This document shows positions 28,126 to 39,000 of a DNA stretch of 64,000 nt, one piece after another. Each line of letters starts with the position of its first letter. Positions within the stretch are counted from its first letter, which is position 1. The position numbers and the translations under genes were made by a program. The notes below the pieces were generated by a model that was not told where the DNA came from, did not search any database, and saw nothing but the letters and a program-made list of their open reading frames with translations. Origin of the DNA: Oceanirhabdus sp. W0125-5 (GTDB lineage Bacteria; Bacillota; Clostridia; Clostridiales; Clostridiaceae); contig NZ_CP115913.1 in assembly GCF_027938815.1 (NCBI RefSeq), forward strand, positions 4,002,001 to 4,066,000, read 5' to 3'.

Positions 28126-28145
28126 ATCATATTAATATATGTCAA
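28117..28145 (-). promoter_or_regulatory. Promoter of the GntR/ABC operon
   Basis: TTGACA (28145-28140), 17-base spacer, TATACT (28122-28117), read on the minus strand; the -10 overlaps the operator. Confidence 0.8.
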
Positions 28146-28188
28146 CACTTTTTTGGAATTTTTATGAAAATATTTTAGATAAAAGAAA

Positions 28189-28222
28189 AAGATAGTGATA
28201 TACTACTTACATCACTATCTTT
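28189..28222 (-). terminator. Terminator of the HATPase / zinc-ribbon unit
   Basis: Stem AAAGATAGTGAT / ATCACTATCTTT followed on the minus strand by a T-rich run, 14 bases past the zinc-ribbon stop. Confidence 0.75.
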
Positions 28223-28235
28223 ACTACTGGTTTTA

Positions 28236-28388
28236 TCAATCATTCTTAATTATTTTTTTTAGTTCATTATTATCAGAATTAATATCTACTTTAGTTAATT
28301 TAGCCCCACAGTTATCACATGTTAGATCGTCTCTTTCTATAGAAGTATACCATATGGAATTACATTGTTCGCAATAAAGTTTATTCAT
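28236..28388 (-). CDS. 50-residue zinc-ribbon protein
   Basis: A small gene, ATG at 28388 with GGGGGATG upstream, stop at 28236. The protein starts MNKLYCEQCNSIWYTS and has two CxxC pairs (C6/C9 and C24/C27, TCDNCGAKL), a likely zinc knuckle, then a charged tail. It follows the HATPase gene by about 57 bases on the same strand and shares its terminator, so the two are probably co-transcribed. Function is unknown; an adaptor or metal-binding role is possible. Confidence 0.7.
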   Translation of the reverse strand: MNKLYCEQCNSIWYTSIERDDLTCDNCGAKLTKVDINSDNNELKKIIKND

Positions 28389-28445
28389 TTTTCATCCCCC
28401 TTAATAGAAGGATATGCTAGAAATTAAAACATATTCAAAAAATAT

Positions 28446-28994
28446 TTAACTCCAAATATCTACACCTATGCCTTGAAGATTTTCGATTATATATTCGTTA
28501 ATCCACTTAATTATTGAAGGGGAGTTAATATCTTCACCTACAATTTCTTTAATCTCTGTACTTTTAAATACAAACTCATTTTCATTAACTTTATGAATAT
28601 ATTCTATATCCACATTATCAAATAACAATAAAGAACTTATTGTTTCGTTTATCCTACCTAAAGGTGGTCTATCAATATTATTTCTTTCCATAGTTCCTAC
28701 TAATTTAGTTCCTTCACCTACTTCAGACCAAATCTCAATTCCTCCTCCACATCTATCACATGCAGCTTCAAAGAGAGGAATTCCTAGTCCAATATCCCTA
28801 GTATCCCTTGAGGTGGTGAATGGACTTCTAACTTTCTCTAAAAACTCTTTTTCCATACCTTTTCCATCGTCTTCAATTATTATTTTAAAAAGATTTTCAC
28901 TTGTATTTTCTTCAATATGCACCTTAATTAAATTACTGTTAGCAGTTATAGAGTTCTGCACTAAATCTAGTATATGTAATGATAACTCTCTCAT
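28446..28994 (-). CDS. HATPase-domain protein (histidine kinase/anti-sigma ATPase type)
   Basis: 182 residues. A GHKL ATPase domain fills the N-terminal two thirds: LHILDLVQNSITAN (N-box), IEDDGKGM (G1), DIGLGIPLFEAACDRCGG (G2, with an inserted Cys pair) and GEGTKL. There is no dimerisation helix or receiver domain. Proteins of just this form, starting with an LHILD.xQNS segment, are frequent companions of clostridial [FeFe] hydrogenase operons (general knowledge); here the hydrogenase genes lie 32 kb away, beyond the NRPS genes. GAGGTAAGTT precedes the start. Confidence 0.82.
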   Translation of the reverse strand: MRELSLHILDLVQNSITANSNLIKVHIEENTSENLFKIIIEDDGKGMEKEFLEKVRSPFTTSRDTRDIGLGIPLFEAACDRCGGGIEIWSEVGEGTKLVGTMERNNIDRPPLGRINETISSLLLFDNVDIEYIHKVNENEFVFKSTEIKEIVGEDINSPSIIKWINEYIIENLQGIGVDIWS

Positions 28995-29181
28995 AACTTA
29001 CCTCAACCCCTTTTTAAAGAATAAATAATAGAGAATAAAGAACAAATCAGGACGAAAAATTACGTAATCTATTCTTCATTCTTTTTATTTCAATTATATT
29101 ATAGCATGTTTTCACACATGTAAAAATCATCTGGCCATATATATACGTTAAATATAATCGTACTACTTAGTTTCTTTTTTA

Positions 29182-29210
29182 TGAACTTTTGTGAACTTTT
29201 GTGAATTTTT
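29182..29210 (+). repeat. Three 10-bp tandem repeats upstream of the methyltransferase
   Basis: TGAACTTTTG twice and TGAATTTTT once, in register at one helical turn, about 85 bases ahead of the start. It could be a regulator binding array. Confidence 0.4.
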
Positions 29211-29292
29211 ACAAAATTCTGCAATTTTATGTTATCATATATATAAAAAGATTGATTATTGTTTTTTGAATGAAATTAAAGGAGTGAACTGT

Positions 29293-30012
29293 ATGGAAAA
29301 CATTAAAAAATTATTAGAAAATCTAAAACCATCAAATGTATTAGATATTGGTACAGGTGTTGGTGAATTCATCAACATATTAAAAGAAGCACTTCCTTCT
29401 TACGATAAAATTACAGGTATTGATATTGAGGAAAAAGTAATTGAAATGGCAAAAAAAACTTTTAATGAACCATCAATTAATTTTGAAGTTATGAATGGAG
29501 AATCTATGGAATACTCCGATGGAGAGTTTGATCTTGTATGTCTTGCAAATTCAATCCATCACCTACCTAACATAAAAACTTCATTCGATGAGATGAAACG
29601 TGTAACCTCAGAGAATGGATATATTCTTATTAATGAAATGTTCAAAGATAATCAAACTGAAGAACAACAGACTCATGTAATTCTACATCACTGGTCTGCT
29701 AAGATTTCTAGAATGCTTGGAAAATTTCATAATGAAACCTATAATAAATCAGAAATAAAAGAAATTTTACTTGAAAATAACCTTGAAATTATTGATGAAA
29801 TCGAATTTAAATATGATGAACCTTGCAATCAAGAAGCAAAAGAACAATTATCAACACAGGTTGGATCTATTTTAGATAGTGTAAGAGACAAAATTAAAGA
29901 TCATGAAGCATACGAAGAAATCTGTTCAACAGCTGAAGATCTTAAAAAGAGAGTTTTAGATATTGGATTCCAAGGAGCTACTCAATATATGTTGTTATGT
30001 AGAAAAATTTAA
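29293..30012 (+). CDS. Class I SAM-dependent methyltransferase
   Basis: 239 residues from the ATG at 29293, six bases after AAAGGAGTG; a frame open further upstream lacks a good site. Motif I is VLDIGTGVGEF (about 16-26), acidic ribose-binding residue in GIDIEEK, then GESMEYSDGEFDLVCLANSIHHL, the motif of UbiE/MenG-type small-molecule methyltransferases. The substrate is unknown. It is convergent with the NRPS genes and its final 109 bases are repeated at 60274, so it marks the left edge of the island. Confidence 0.88.
   Translation: MENIKKLLENLKPSNVLDIGTGVGEFINILKEALPSYDKITGIDIEEKVIEMAKKTFNEPSINFEVMNGESMEYSDGEFDLVCLANSIHHLPNIKTSFDEMKRVTSENGYILINEMFKDNQTEEQQTHVILHHWSAKISRMLGKFHNETYNKSEIKEILLENNLEIIDEIEFKYDEPCNQEAKEQLSTQVGSILDSVRDKIKDHEAYEEICSTAEDLKKRVLDIGFQGATQYMLLCRKI
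29893..30001 (+). repeat. Left copy of the 109-bp direct repeat flanking the NRPS island
   Basis: The 3' end of the methyltransferase gene. It matches 60274-60382 at 108 of 109 positions; the single difference is C at 29902 versus T at 60283. Similarity ends sharply at the right edge, three codons before the stop. Confidence 0.95.
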
Positions 30013-30028
30013 ATTGCTATATACAAAA

Positions 30029-30057
30029 CCACCCCATAAAGTTCCTTTATGGGGTGG
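30029..30057. terminator. Bidirectional terminator between methyltransferase and NRPS genes
   Basis: Perfect 13-base stem CCACCCCATAAAG / CTTTATGGGGTGG with loop TTC and A/T-rich flanks; it can end transcription from both sides. Confidence 0.85.
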
Positions 30058-30090
30058 AATTTAATTTTAACTATTATATAAAGAACATTA

Positions 30091-33000
30091 TTATTTTTTA
30101 TCAAGAAACTCTAAAATAGTTTCTCCTAACTTATCTACATAAGGCGGCAATAAAATTGTACTGTGATTTCCTTGAATTTCTTGATATTCTAAAACCTCTC
30201 CTGTCATTTTACTCCATGATTCTTTATTAAATAAATGATGCTCAGTTTTTGATGCCTTAACAACTAATGTTGGAGTTTTAACCCTTTTAGCTAAGTAACA
30301 ATATCTGCACTTAGGCATTAATTCTTCACAGAAGAATTTTAAAATTTTCTTTCTATCACTAATTATATCCATCTGTCTTTCCTTAGAAATTCTATGTTTC
30401 TTTCCAATTAAATCAGTAAATCTTTTGATAGTATAGTTTTTATCTTTATTTGTTATCCTACGCCAAAAGTCTACTGTATTTAATACTCCTCTTAAAATAT
30501 CGATTATTATATGGATTTTCTTTTCTACAAAAGCTTCTTGATCTATTTCAATTAGTGCACTTACCTCTTCGCCTTGCATTTCAAGTATACTTACTATATC
30601 ATATGCCAAATATGTTCCGATACAAAATCCAGCAATTATATATGGACCTTCATTTTGAATTTCTCTTATTTCTCTGATATAGTCAGTTGTCATTTCATAA
30701 TAACTTTCTGGTAGTGGCTCACTACCATTTAATCCTTTTGGTTGAATTCCATAAACACTATAATTTTCTTCTAGTAATTTTGCTAAATGCCTGTAATAAA
30801 ATATGTCTCCATCTCCACCATGGACTATAAATATTTTCTTATTACTAGTGCTATTATTGATTTTAAAAATATGATTACTTCTTTCACCATTAACACCTCT
30901 CTGAATTATAAATTCAGATAAATCAGCTATGGTCTTATGAACCATTAAATTTGCTGGTGTGATTTCAATCTCCAATCTATTTTTAATTTCATTAGCAACT
31001 TGTATTATATTTATTGAATTTCCACCTAATTCAAAGAAATCATCATGTACATATATTTCATTTAACCCAAGCACACCTTTCCATATCTCAGCTATTACAT
31101 TTTCATGTAAACTTCTTGGTAATATGCTTTTTTTGCTATAATTCGTAATTTTAACATTGCAAAGAGCTTTCTTATCAACCTTCCCATTCGAATTTAATGG
31201 AATCTCGTCCATTTTTATGAAGTGCGCTGGAATCATATATTCAGGTAGATCTTGTTTTAAATAGTTTCTTAATTCTACGGCATCAAAAGAATTATTACAT
31301 ACTAAATAGGCACATAAATACTTCTCCTCATTCTTGTTACTTCTTGCTAATACTACTGCTTCTTTTATATTGTCATGACTAGTCAATCTATTTTCAATCT
31401 CTCCAAGTTCAATTCTAAAACCTCTTATTTTGACTTGGTTATCTATTCTTCCTAAAAACTCTATTTCTCCATCTGGCAACCATCTAGCTAAATCGCCTGT
31501 TTTATACATTATTTCCTCAAGTCTATATGGGTTATTTACAAACTTTTCAGATGTTAACTCAGGTCTATTTAAGTATCCTCGAGCCACGCCATCTCCAGCT
31601 ATACACAATTCTCCATGAACTCCAACTGGCACAATTTCATTGTTACCATCAACAATATATATATCTGTATTACTTATTGGTTTTCCTATAGTTATTTTTT
31701 GTTGATTTTTAAGGAGTTTAACAGTAGACCATATTGTCGTTTCAGTTGGTCCATAAACATTGTAAGCTTTTAGATTTTCATAAGCCTTTAAATCATTTAA
31801 TAAATTAATTGGTAATTCTTCCCCTCCAACTAATATTACTTTCATACCTTTTAAGGTCTTTTGAAATTTGCTGCTAGCTAAAAGTAACTTTAATCTTGAT
31901 GGTGTACTTTGCATAATTTCCACATTATTTTGCTCAATGATATTGCTTAAATTATCACCATCATTATGTTGCTCTTCGCTTGCAACTACTACTTTTAAAC
32001 CTTGTGTTAAAGGAACTAAAGTCTCCAATCCAAATATATCAAAAGAAATAGTTGTAATACATAGTATACTTTTATATTCTGTTAGATTTATTTCTTTACT
32101 TATGCCATGCGCGAAGTTATTAACTTGCCTATGCTCTATCATAACTCCTTTAGGTTTTCCTGTAGATCCTGATGTATAAATTACATAAGCTAAGTCATTA
32201 TTCTTACTTATTTTTTCTAGATTATTTCTATTTCCCTTAAAGATTCCTCCATCAGTAATATCTATAATAGTTCCTTCGAATTTTAATACTTCAGCAAATT
32301 CATTAGTTGTAACTAGTATTTCTACTTTTGCATCGTTAATTGTATATTCTATTCGCTCTTTAGGATGCTTAGGATCAATTGGTAAATATGCTGCTCCTGC
32401 TTTCAATATTCCCATTATTCCGATTATCATTTCAACTGATCTTTCCACCATTATCCCTACTATGGAATTAGCTTGTACTCCTTTACTTCTTAATAATCTA
32501 GCTAATTGATTTGATTTTTCATTTAATTCACTATAGGTTAGCTTTTTATCTTTAAATACAAGAGCTATATTATTTGGAGTTTTTTCAACATTATCTTCAA
32601 ATAATTCATGTATTGTCTTATCTTTAGGGTAAACTGATCTAGTATCATTAAAATTATATAATATTTCTTTCTTTTCTTTATTTGTTAACATTTGTATTTC
32701 CGAAAGCTTAGCTTGAGGATTTTTACATATACTCTTTAATATTTCTATAAAGTGTTTGCTCATTCTTCTGATAGATTCTTCTTTAAATAACTTTGTACAG
32801 TATTCAAAAGTAAATCTTACTGTTTTTTCCTCTACTACAGCATTTATAGTTATATCAAACTTTGATATCTTACTTTTAACATTTTGGGGTTTTAGTAATA
32901 GTCCATCTAAATCTAACTTTTTTCCATAGCTAATGTTTGTCATGTTAAACATTACATCAAAAAGTGGATTTCTGCTAGTATCTCTCCTAACTTGCAGCTT

Positions 33001-36000
33001 GTCTATTAATTGTTCAAACTGGTAACTTTGATTTTCATATGCTTTTAGTGAATTTTCTTTTACTTCTTTCAAGAAATTAATATATGTTTTTTTCCTACTT
33101 GGTTTATTTCTCAAAGCTAAAGTATTAACAAACATACCAATAATATTCTGGAGGTCTGCATGTGTTCTTCCTCCAATCGGAGTCCCTATTACTATATCTT
33201 CTTGACTACTGTATTTTGAAAAAAGTACGTACATCGTAGAAAGCAATACCATATGCATAGTGCTTCCACTTTCTTTTGCTATCTTTTTTAAGCCCTTTGT
33301 GGTTTCTTCGTCTATTTGGAATCTAATACTATCTCCTTCAAAACTTTTCATTATTGGCCTTTCATAATCATAAGGCATATTTAATACTGGTACTTCATCC
33401 TTAAATCTATTAATCCAGTATTCTTCTTGCTTTTTCATTTCATCTGATTTTAGAAATTTATTCTGCCATTCCGAAAAATCTTTATATTGTATCCTTAATG
33501 GCTTCAAATTAATCCCATTATATAGACTAACAAACTCTTTAATTAATAGGCTCATTGACATCCCATCTGAAATTATATGGTGCATATCAATTAACAAATA
33601 ATGTTTTCCTAAACTCTCTACAATCTCAGCTCTAAATAATGGAGCTTTTTCCAGCTCAAAAGCTTTTAAAAAGCTTTTTATAATGTTTTCTGGCTCTTTT
33701 ATGTCCACTGACCTATTTTTTAACTTAAATTCATATTCTGCATCTATCTTTTGTATTATTTCTCCTTCACTGGAATGGAAGTAAGTTCTTAAAGCCTCAT
33801 GTCTTGCTACTAATTTCTTAAAGGCGTTATCAATTCTTTCTTTGTCAATTTTTCCTTCTAGTTCAAACATAACTGGCATATTATATGCTGTGCTATCTTT
33901 CTCAAACTGTTGAAGAGTATATAACCTTTTCTGTGCTGATGATGTTTCATAGTACTCTTTTTCAACTGCTTTTTCTATTGTCTTATATAGATTTTCACTA
34001 CTGTTTTCAATATATTCACTTATTTCTTTTATAGTTGAATTCTTAAATAACTCCTTCAATGGTATTTGAACATTTAACTCTTTATGGATTTTATTTATAA
34101 GAACTATTGCTTTTAAAGAATGTCCTCCTAAGTCAAAGAAATTATCATTTATACCAATTTTATCCACTCCTAATATTTGGCACCATAGCTCCACCAACTT
34201 TTCTTCTATCTCATTTGTTGGAGCTATATATTTAGTTATCATACGTTCATTTATATCAGGTTTAGGTAATGCTTTTGTGTTTATTTTACCATTGACTGTC
34301 AAAGGTAATTCATCAATTTGAATAAAGTATGATGGTACCATATATTCTGGCAAACTCTCCTTTAAGTAATCTCTTAATAGCGAATTATCAATCTCTTCTT
34401 TACAATTAACATAGGCACATAAATACTTCTCATTGTTATCAGTACCTCTTGCTAGAACAACTGCTTGATTTATATTTTTATGGCTTAGCAATCTATTTTC
34501 TATCTCACCAAGTTCTATTCTATAACCTCTTATTTTAACTTGGTTATCTACTCTTCCTATAAATTCTATATTCCCATCTGGCAACCATCTAGCTAAATCA
34601 CCTGTTTTATACATTCTCTCCCCTTGTTCAAATGGGTTTTCAATAAACTTTTTATTTGTTAACTCAGGTCTGTTAAGATATCCTCTGGCTACCCCTTCCC
34701 CTGATACGCATAATTCACCTGGAATCCCAATGGGAACAATTTTATTTTTAGAATCCAATATTAAAACCTTTGTATTTGATATTGGCTTTCCTATTAAGAC
34801 TTTATTACTACATTCATTGAACTCATGTATAGTAGAACATACACTATTTTCTGTTGGTCCATATTCATTATAAAGTTTTGTATTACTTAAAGTTTTAAAA
34901 TGTTTTGATACAACATCTTCATGAATACTTTCTCCTGCAACTGTAATCTTTCTTAATGAAGTTACTTCATTTAAACATTCCTCTAATAATGTACTATAAA
35001 ATGCTGGTGTAATAAGAAAGTTTGATACATTATTCCTTATTATAGTTCTTTTTAAATACTCTATATCCAATCTCTTTTCTTCATTAACTAATACTAACTT
35101 AGATCCAGATATTAAAGGTGTCATAATATCTTCAACAGAGCTGTCAAAACTAAAAGATGGTATTTGTAAAATAGCGTCATTGCTATCAAACTTATAATAT
35201 TCTTTTCTCCATAACAATGTATTCCTTATATTTTTATGCTCAATAAGTACTCCTTTTGGATTTCCAGTTGTTCCAGATGTGTATATAATATAGGCTAAAT
35301 TTTTACAATTGTTATTTATTGTTAAATTACTAGTATCTCCTTTATATATCTCATTATCTGAAACATGTAATACATCCCCTTCAAAATCAATACTCTTCGA
35401 AAATTGTTTTTTTGTTAATAATAGCTTACAATCACTATCTTTAAGCATATATTCTATTCTTTCTATAGGCGATGCAGGGTCAATTGGTAGATATGCTCCA
35501 CCTGATTTTAAAACACCAAGAATACTAACAATCATTTCAATTGATCTTTCAACCATTATTCCAATTATATTTTCGGCTTGCACCCCATTTTTCCCTATTA
35601 CTCTAGCAAGTTGATTTGCTTTTTCATTTAGCTCTCTGTAAGTAAACTTTGTATCTTTAAATATTACAGCAATATTTTCAGGTGTCTTTTCTACTTGTTC
35701 TTCAAATAATTCTTGTATTTTCTTGTCCCTTGGATAATCTATTTTTGTGTTATTAAAATCATAAAGAATTTGATTCTTTTCTTTTTCTGTAATAATTTCT
35801 ACTTCTGAAAGTTTAATATCGCAATTTTTACATATACTCTTTAATATTTTTATATAGTGTTTACCCATTCTTCTTATAGTATCTTCTTTAAACAACTTTG
35901 TACAATATTCAAAATCAAGTCTTACTGTGTCATAATCTTCCATTGCTTTTAGTGTTAAATCAACTTTTGATATATTTTGTCCAGTAATAAATTGTTTTAA

Positions 36001-39000
36001 TACAAGCCCATCTAATTCTAAGTCCTTACCATAGTCAATATTAGTCATATTAAACATTACATCGAAAAGTGGGTTTCTACTAAGATTTCTTCTTACATTC
36101 ACTTTTTCAATTAACTCTTCAAACTGATAACTTTGATTCTCATATGCATTTAATGAATTTTCTTTTACTTCCTTCAAGAATTCACTGTATGTCTTTTCTC
36201 CACTTGGGTAATTTCTCAATGCTAATGTATTAACAAACATCCCCATAATATTTTGAATGTCTGCATGTGGTCTTCCTCCTACTGGTGTTCCTACTATTAT
36301 ATCTTCTTGTCTACTATATTTTGATAATAATATAGTAAATGCAGACATTAATACCATATGCATGGTACTTCCACTTTCTTTTGCAATCTTTCTTAAGCCC
36401 CTAGTTATTTCTTCATCTACTAAAAAGCTTATATTATCTCCTTCAAAATTCTGAATTAATGGTCTTTCATAATCATAAGGCATATCTAATACTGGTATTT
36501 CATCATTAAATCTTTTAGTCCAGTATTCTTCTTGTTTTTTGATTTCTTGTGATTTCAAGAATTTATTCTGCCATTCAGCAAAATCTTTGTATTGAATTCT
36601 TAATGGTTTCAGATCACTTCCATTATACAAACTTACAAACTCTTTAATTAATATACTTCTTGATATTCCATCTGAAATGATATGATGCATATCTATTAAT
36701 AAATAATTCTTTCCTTTACTTTCAATAATTTCTGCTCTGAATAATGGCGCATCTTCTAAATTAAAAATTTTTCTGAAATTTGCTATTGCATCTTCTATTT
36801 CATCTTCTTTTCTTATTAATAAATTAAATTCGCACTCACTATTTATCTTCTGTACAATTTCCCCATCAATAGTTTCAAAACATGTTCTTAATGCTTCATG
36901 TCTTTCAATTAATTTTTTAAAGGTATTTTCAATTTTTTCCTTATCTATTTTTCCTTCTAACTCATATACTACTGGCATATTATATGCTGTACTTTCTTTT
37001 TCTAGTTGTTGAAGAGTATATAATCTTTTTTGTACTGATGATACTTCATAATATTCTTTTCCTTCTGCTTTTTCTATTGTTGAATAGAAATTCTTCCTGC
37101 CATTGGCTATATACTCACCAATTTCTTTTATAGTTGGACTCTTAAATAATTCTTTTAATGGCAATTCTGCATCTAGTTCTTTATGAATTTTACCAATAAC
37201 TACTGTAGCCTTTAAAGAATGTCCTCCTAAATCGAAGAAATTATCATTTATTCCTATTTTATTAATCCCTAACACTTCGCTCCATATCTCACCTATTTTT
37301 TCTTCTATTTTATTTCTTGGAGCCTCATACTCATTTAAACTTACATCATAATTTGGTTCCGGAAGTGCTTTACTATTAAGTTTTCCATTACTTGTTAAAG
37401 GAATCTTTTCTAAAAGTACATAATATGACGGAATCATATATTCTGGTAAGCCATCCTTTAGATAGTTCTTTAAATTCAGCTCACTTAACTCTTTATCACT
37501 TACCACATATGCGCATAAGTATTTATCATTTTCTCCCTTATCTTTTACTTGAACAACAGCTTCATCAACATACTCATGATGCAATAGTCTATTTTCTATC
37601 TCTCCAAGCTCTATTCTGAATCCTCTTATTTTAACTTGATTGTCTATTCTTCCTAAAAATTCTATATTTCCTTCTGATGACCATCTTGCCAAATCACCTG
37701 TCTTGTACATTAATTGATTTGATAAAAATGGGTTTTTTATAAATTTTTGTTGTGTTAAATTGCTTCTGTTCAAATATCCTTTTCCAAGACCTTCTCCAGC
37801 TATACAAAGTTCTCCAGGTATCCCAACTGCAGAAAGATTATTATCTTTATCTAATACATATGCCTTTATATTATTAAGAGGTTTTCCAATTATATTCTTA
37901 AAATCATTTAGTCTTTTTGCATCAATCATTGTAGCAATACACCCTATAGTGCTTTCTGTTGGTCCATAATGATTCATAAATTGAATTTTATTTCTATCAC
38001 TTAAAAGCATAAATTTTTCTATATCTTTTATGTGTATTGATTCTCCTCCTAATATTATTAATCTTAGTTTGCAAGAATCATCAAATAATTTTTTTGTATC
38101 TTTACAATTAACAATCATATTGAACATTGAAGGTGTTATTTTAATATACGTGATATCTTTTTTAAGATACTCTATTAGTTTTACTGGATCTCTATAATTT
38201 TCTTCTGATAATATGTTTAATTTTATTCCAGTAACTAAAGCAGTATACAATGCAGTATATCCCAAGTCGAATGCATATGAAGATAACAATGCCGTTTCAT
38301 CTTTTATAGTTAATGAAGCTTTTTTAATAATTGAAGTGCAATAATTAACTAGATTTGAATGCTTTATCATTACTCCTTTTGCTTTACCTGTAGTACCTGA
38401 TGTATATATTACATATGCTAAATCATTGTGTTTATTAATTACATTTAAATTGCTATTATCACCTCTAAATATATTTTCATTTTTAACATCTATAATATGT
38501 CCATTGAACGCTAACCCCTTAACATGTTTATTAGATGTAACTAATAAATCTACTTCTGCATCCCGAAGCATATATTCGATTCTATCTTTTGGAAACTTTG
38601 GATCTATTGGCACGTATGCTGCTCCTGATTTTAGTATTCCCATTATTCCAATGATAATTTCTATTGACTGTTCTGTCATTAATGCAATTGTAGAATTAAC
38701 TTTCGCACCATTATCTCTTAATACTCTTGCCAGTTGATTTGCCTTTTCATTCAATTCTTTATATGTTATTTGCTTATCTTCAAATGATGCAGCAATATTG
38801 TCTGGTGTTTTTAGTACTTGGTCTTCAAACAATTCAATAATAGTTTTTTCCTTAGGATAATCAGTATTTGTATCATTAAACTTATTTAGTATTTGACTTT
38901 TTTCTTTTTCAGTGATTACTTCTATATCTGACAACTTAGAGTTACTATTTTTACAAATACTATTCAGTATTTCTTTATAGTGTTCACCCATTCTTTGTAT

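Noticed and set aside
28195-28377. Plus-strand 60-residue frame
   Set aside because: It is antisense to the zinc-ribbon gene, which has a ribosome site and CxxC motifs.
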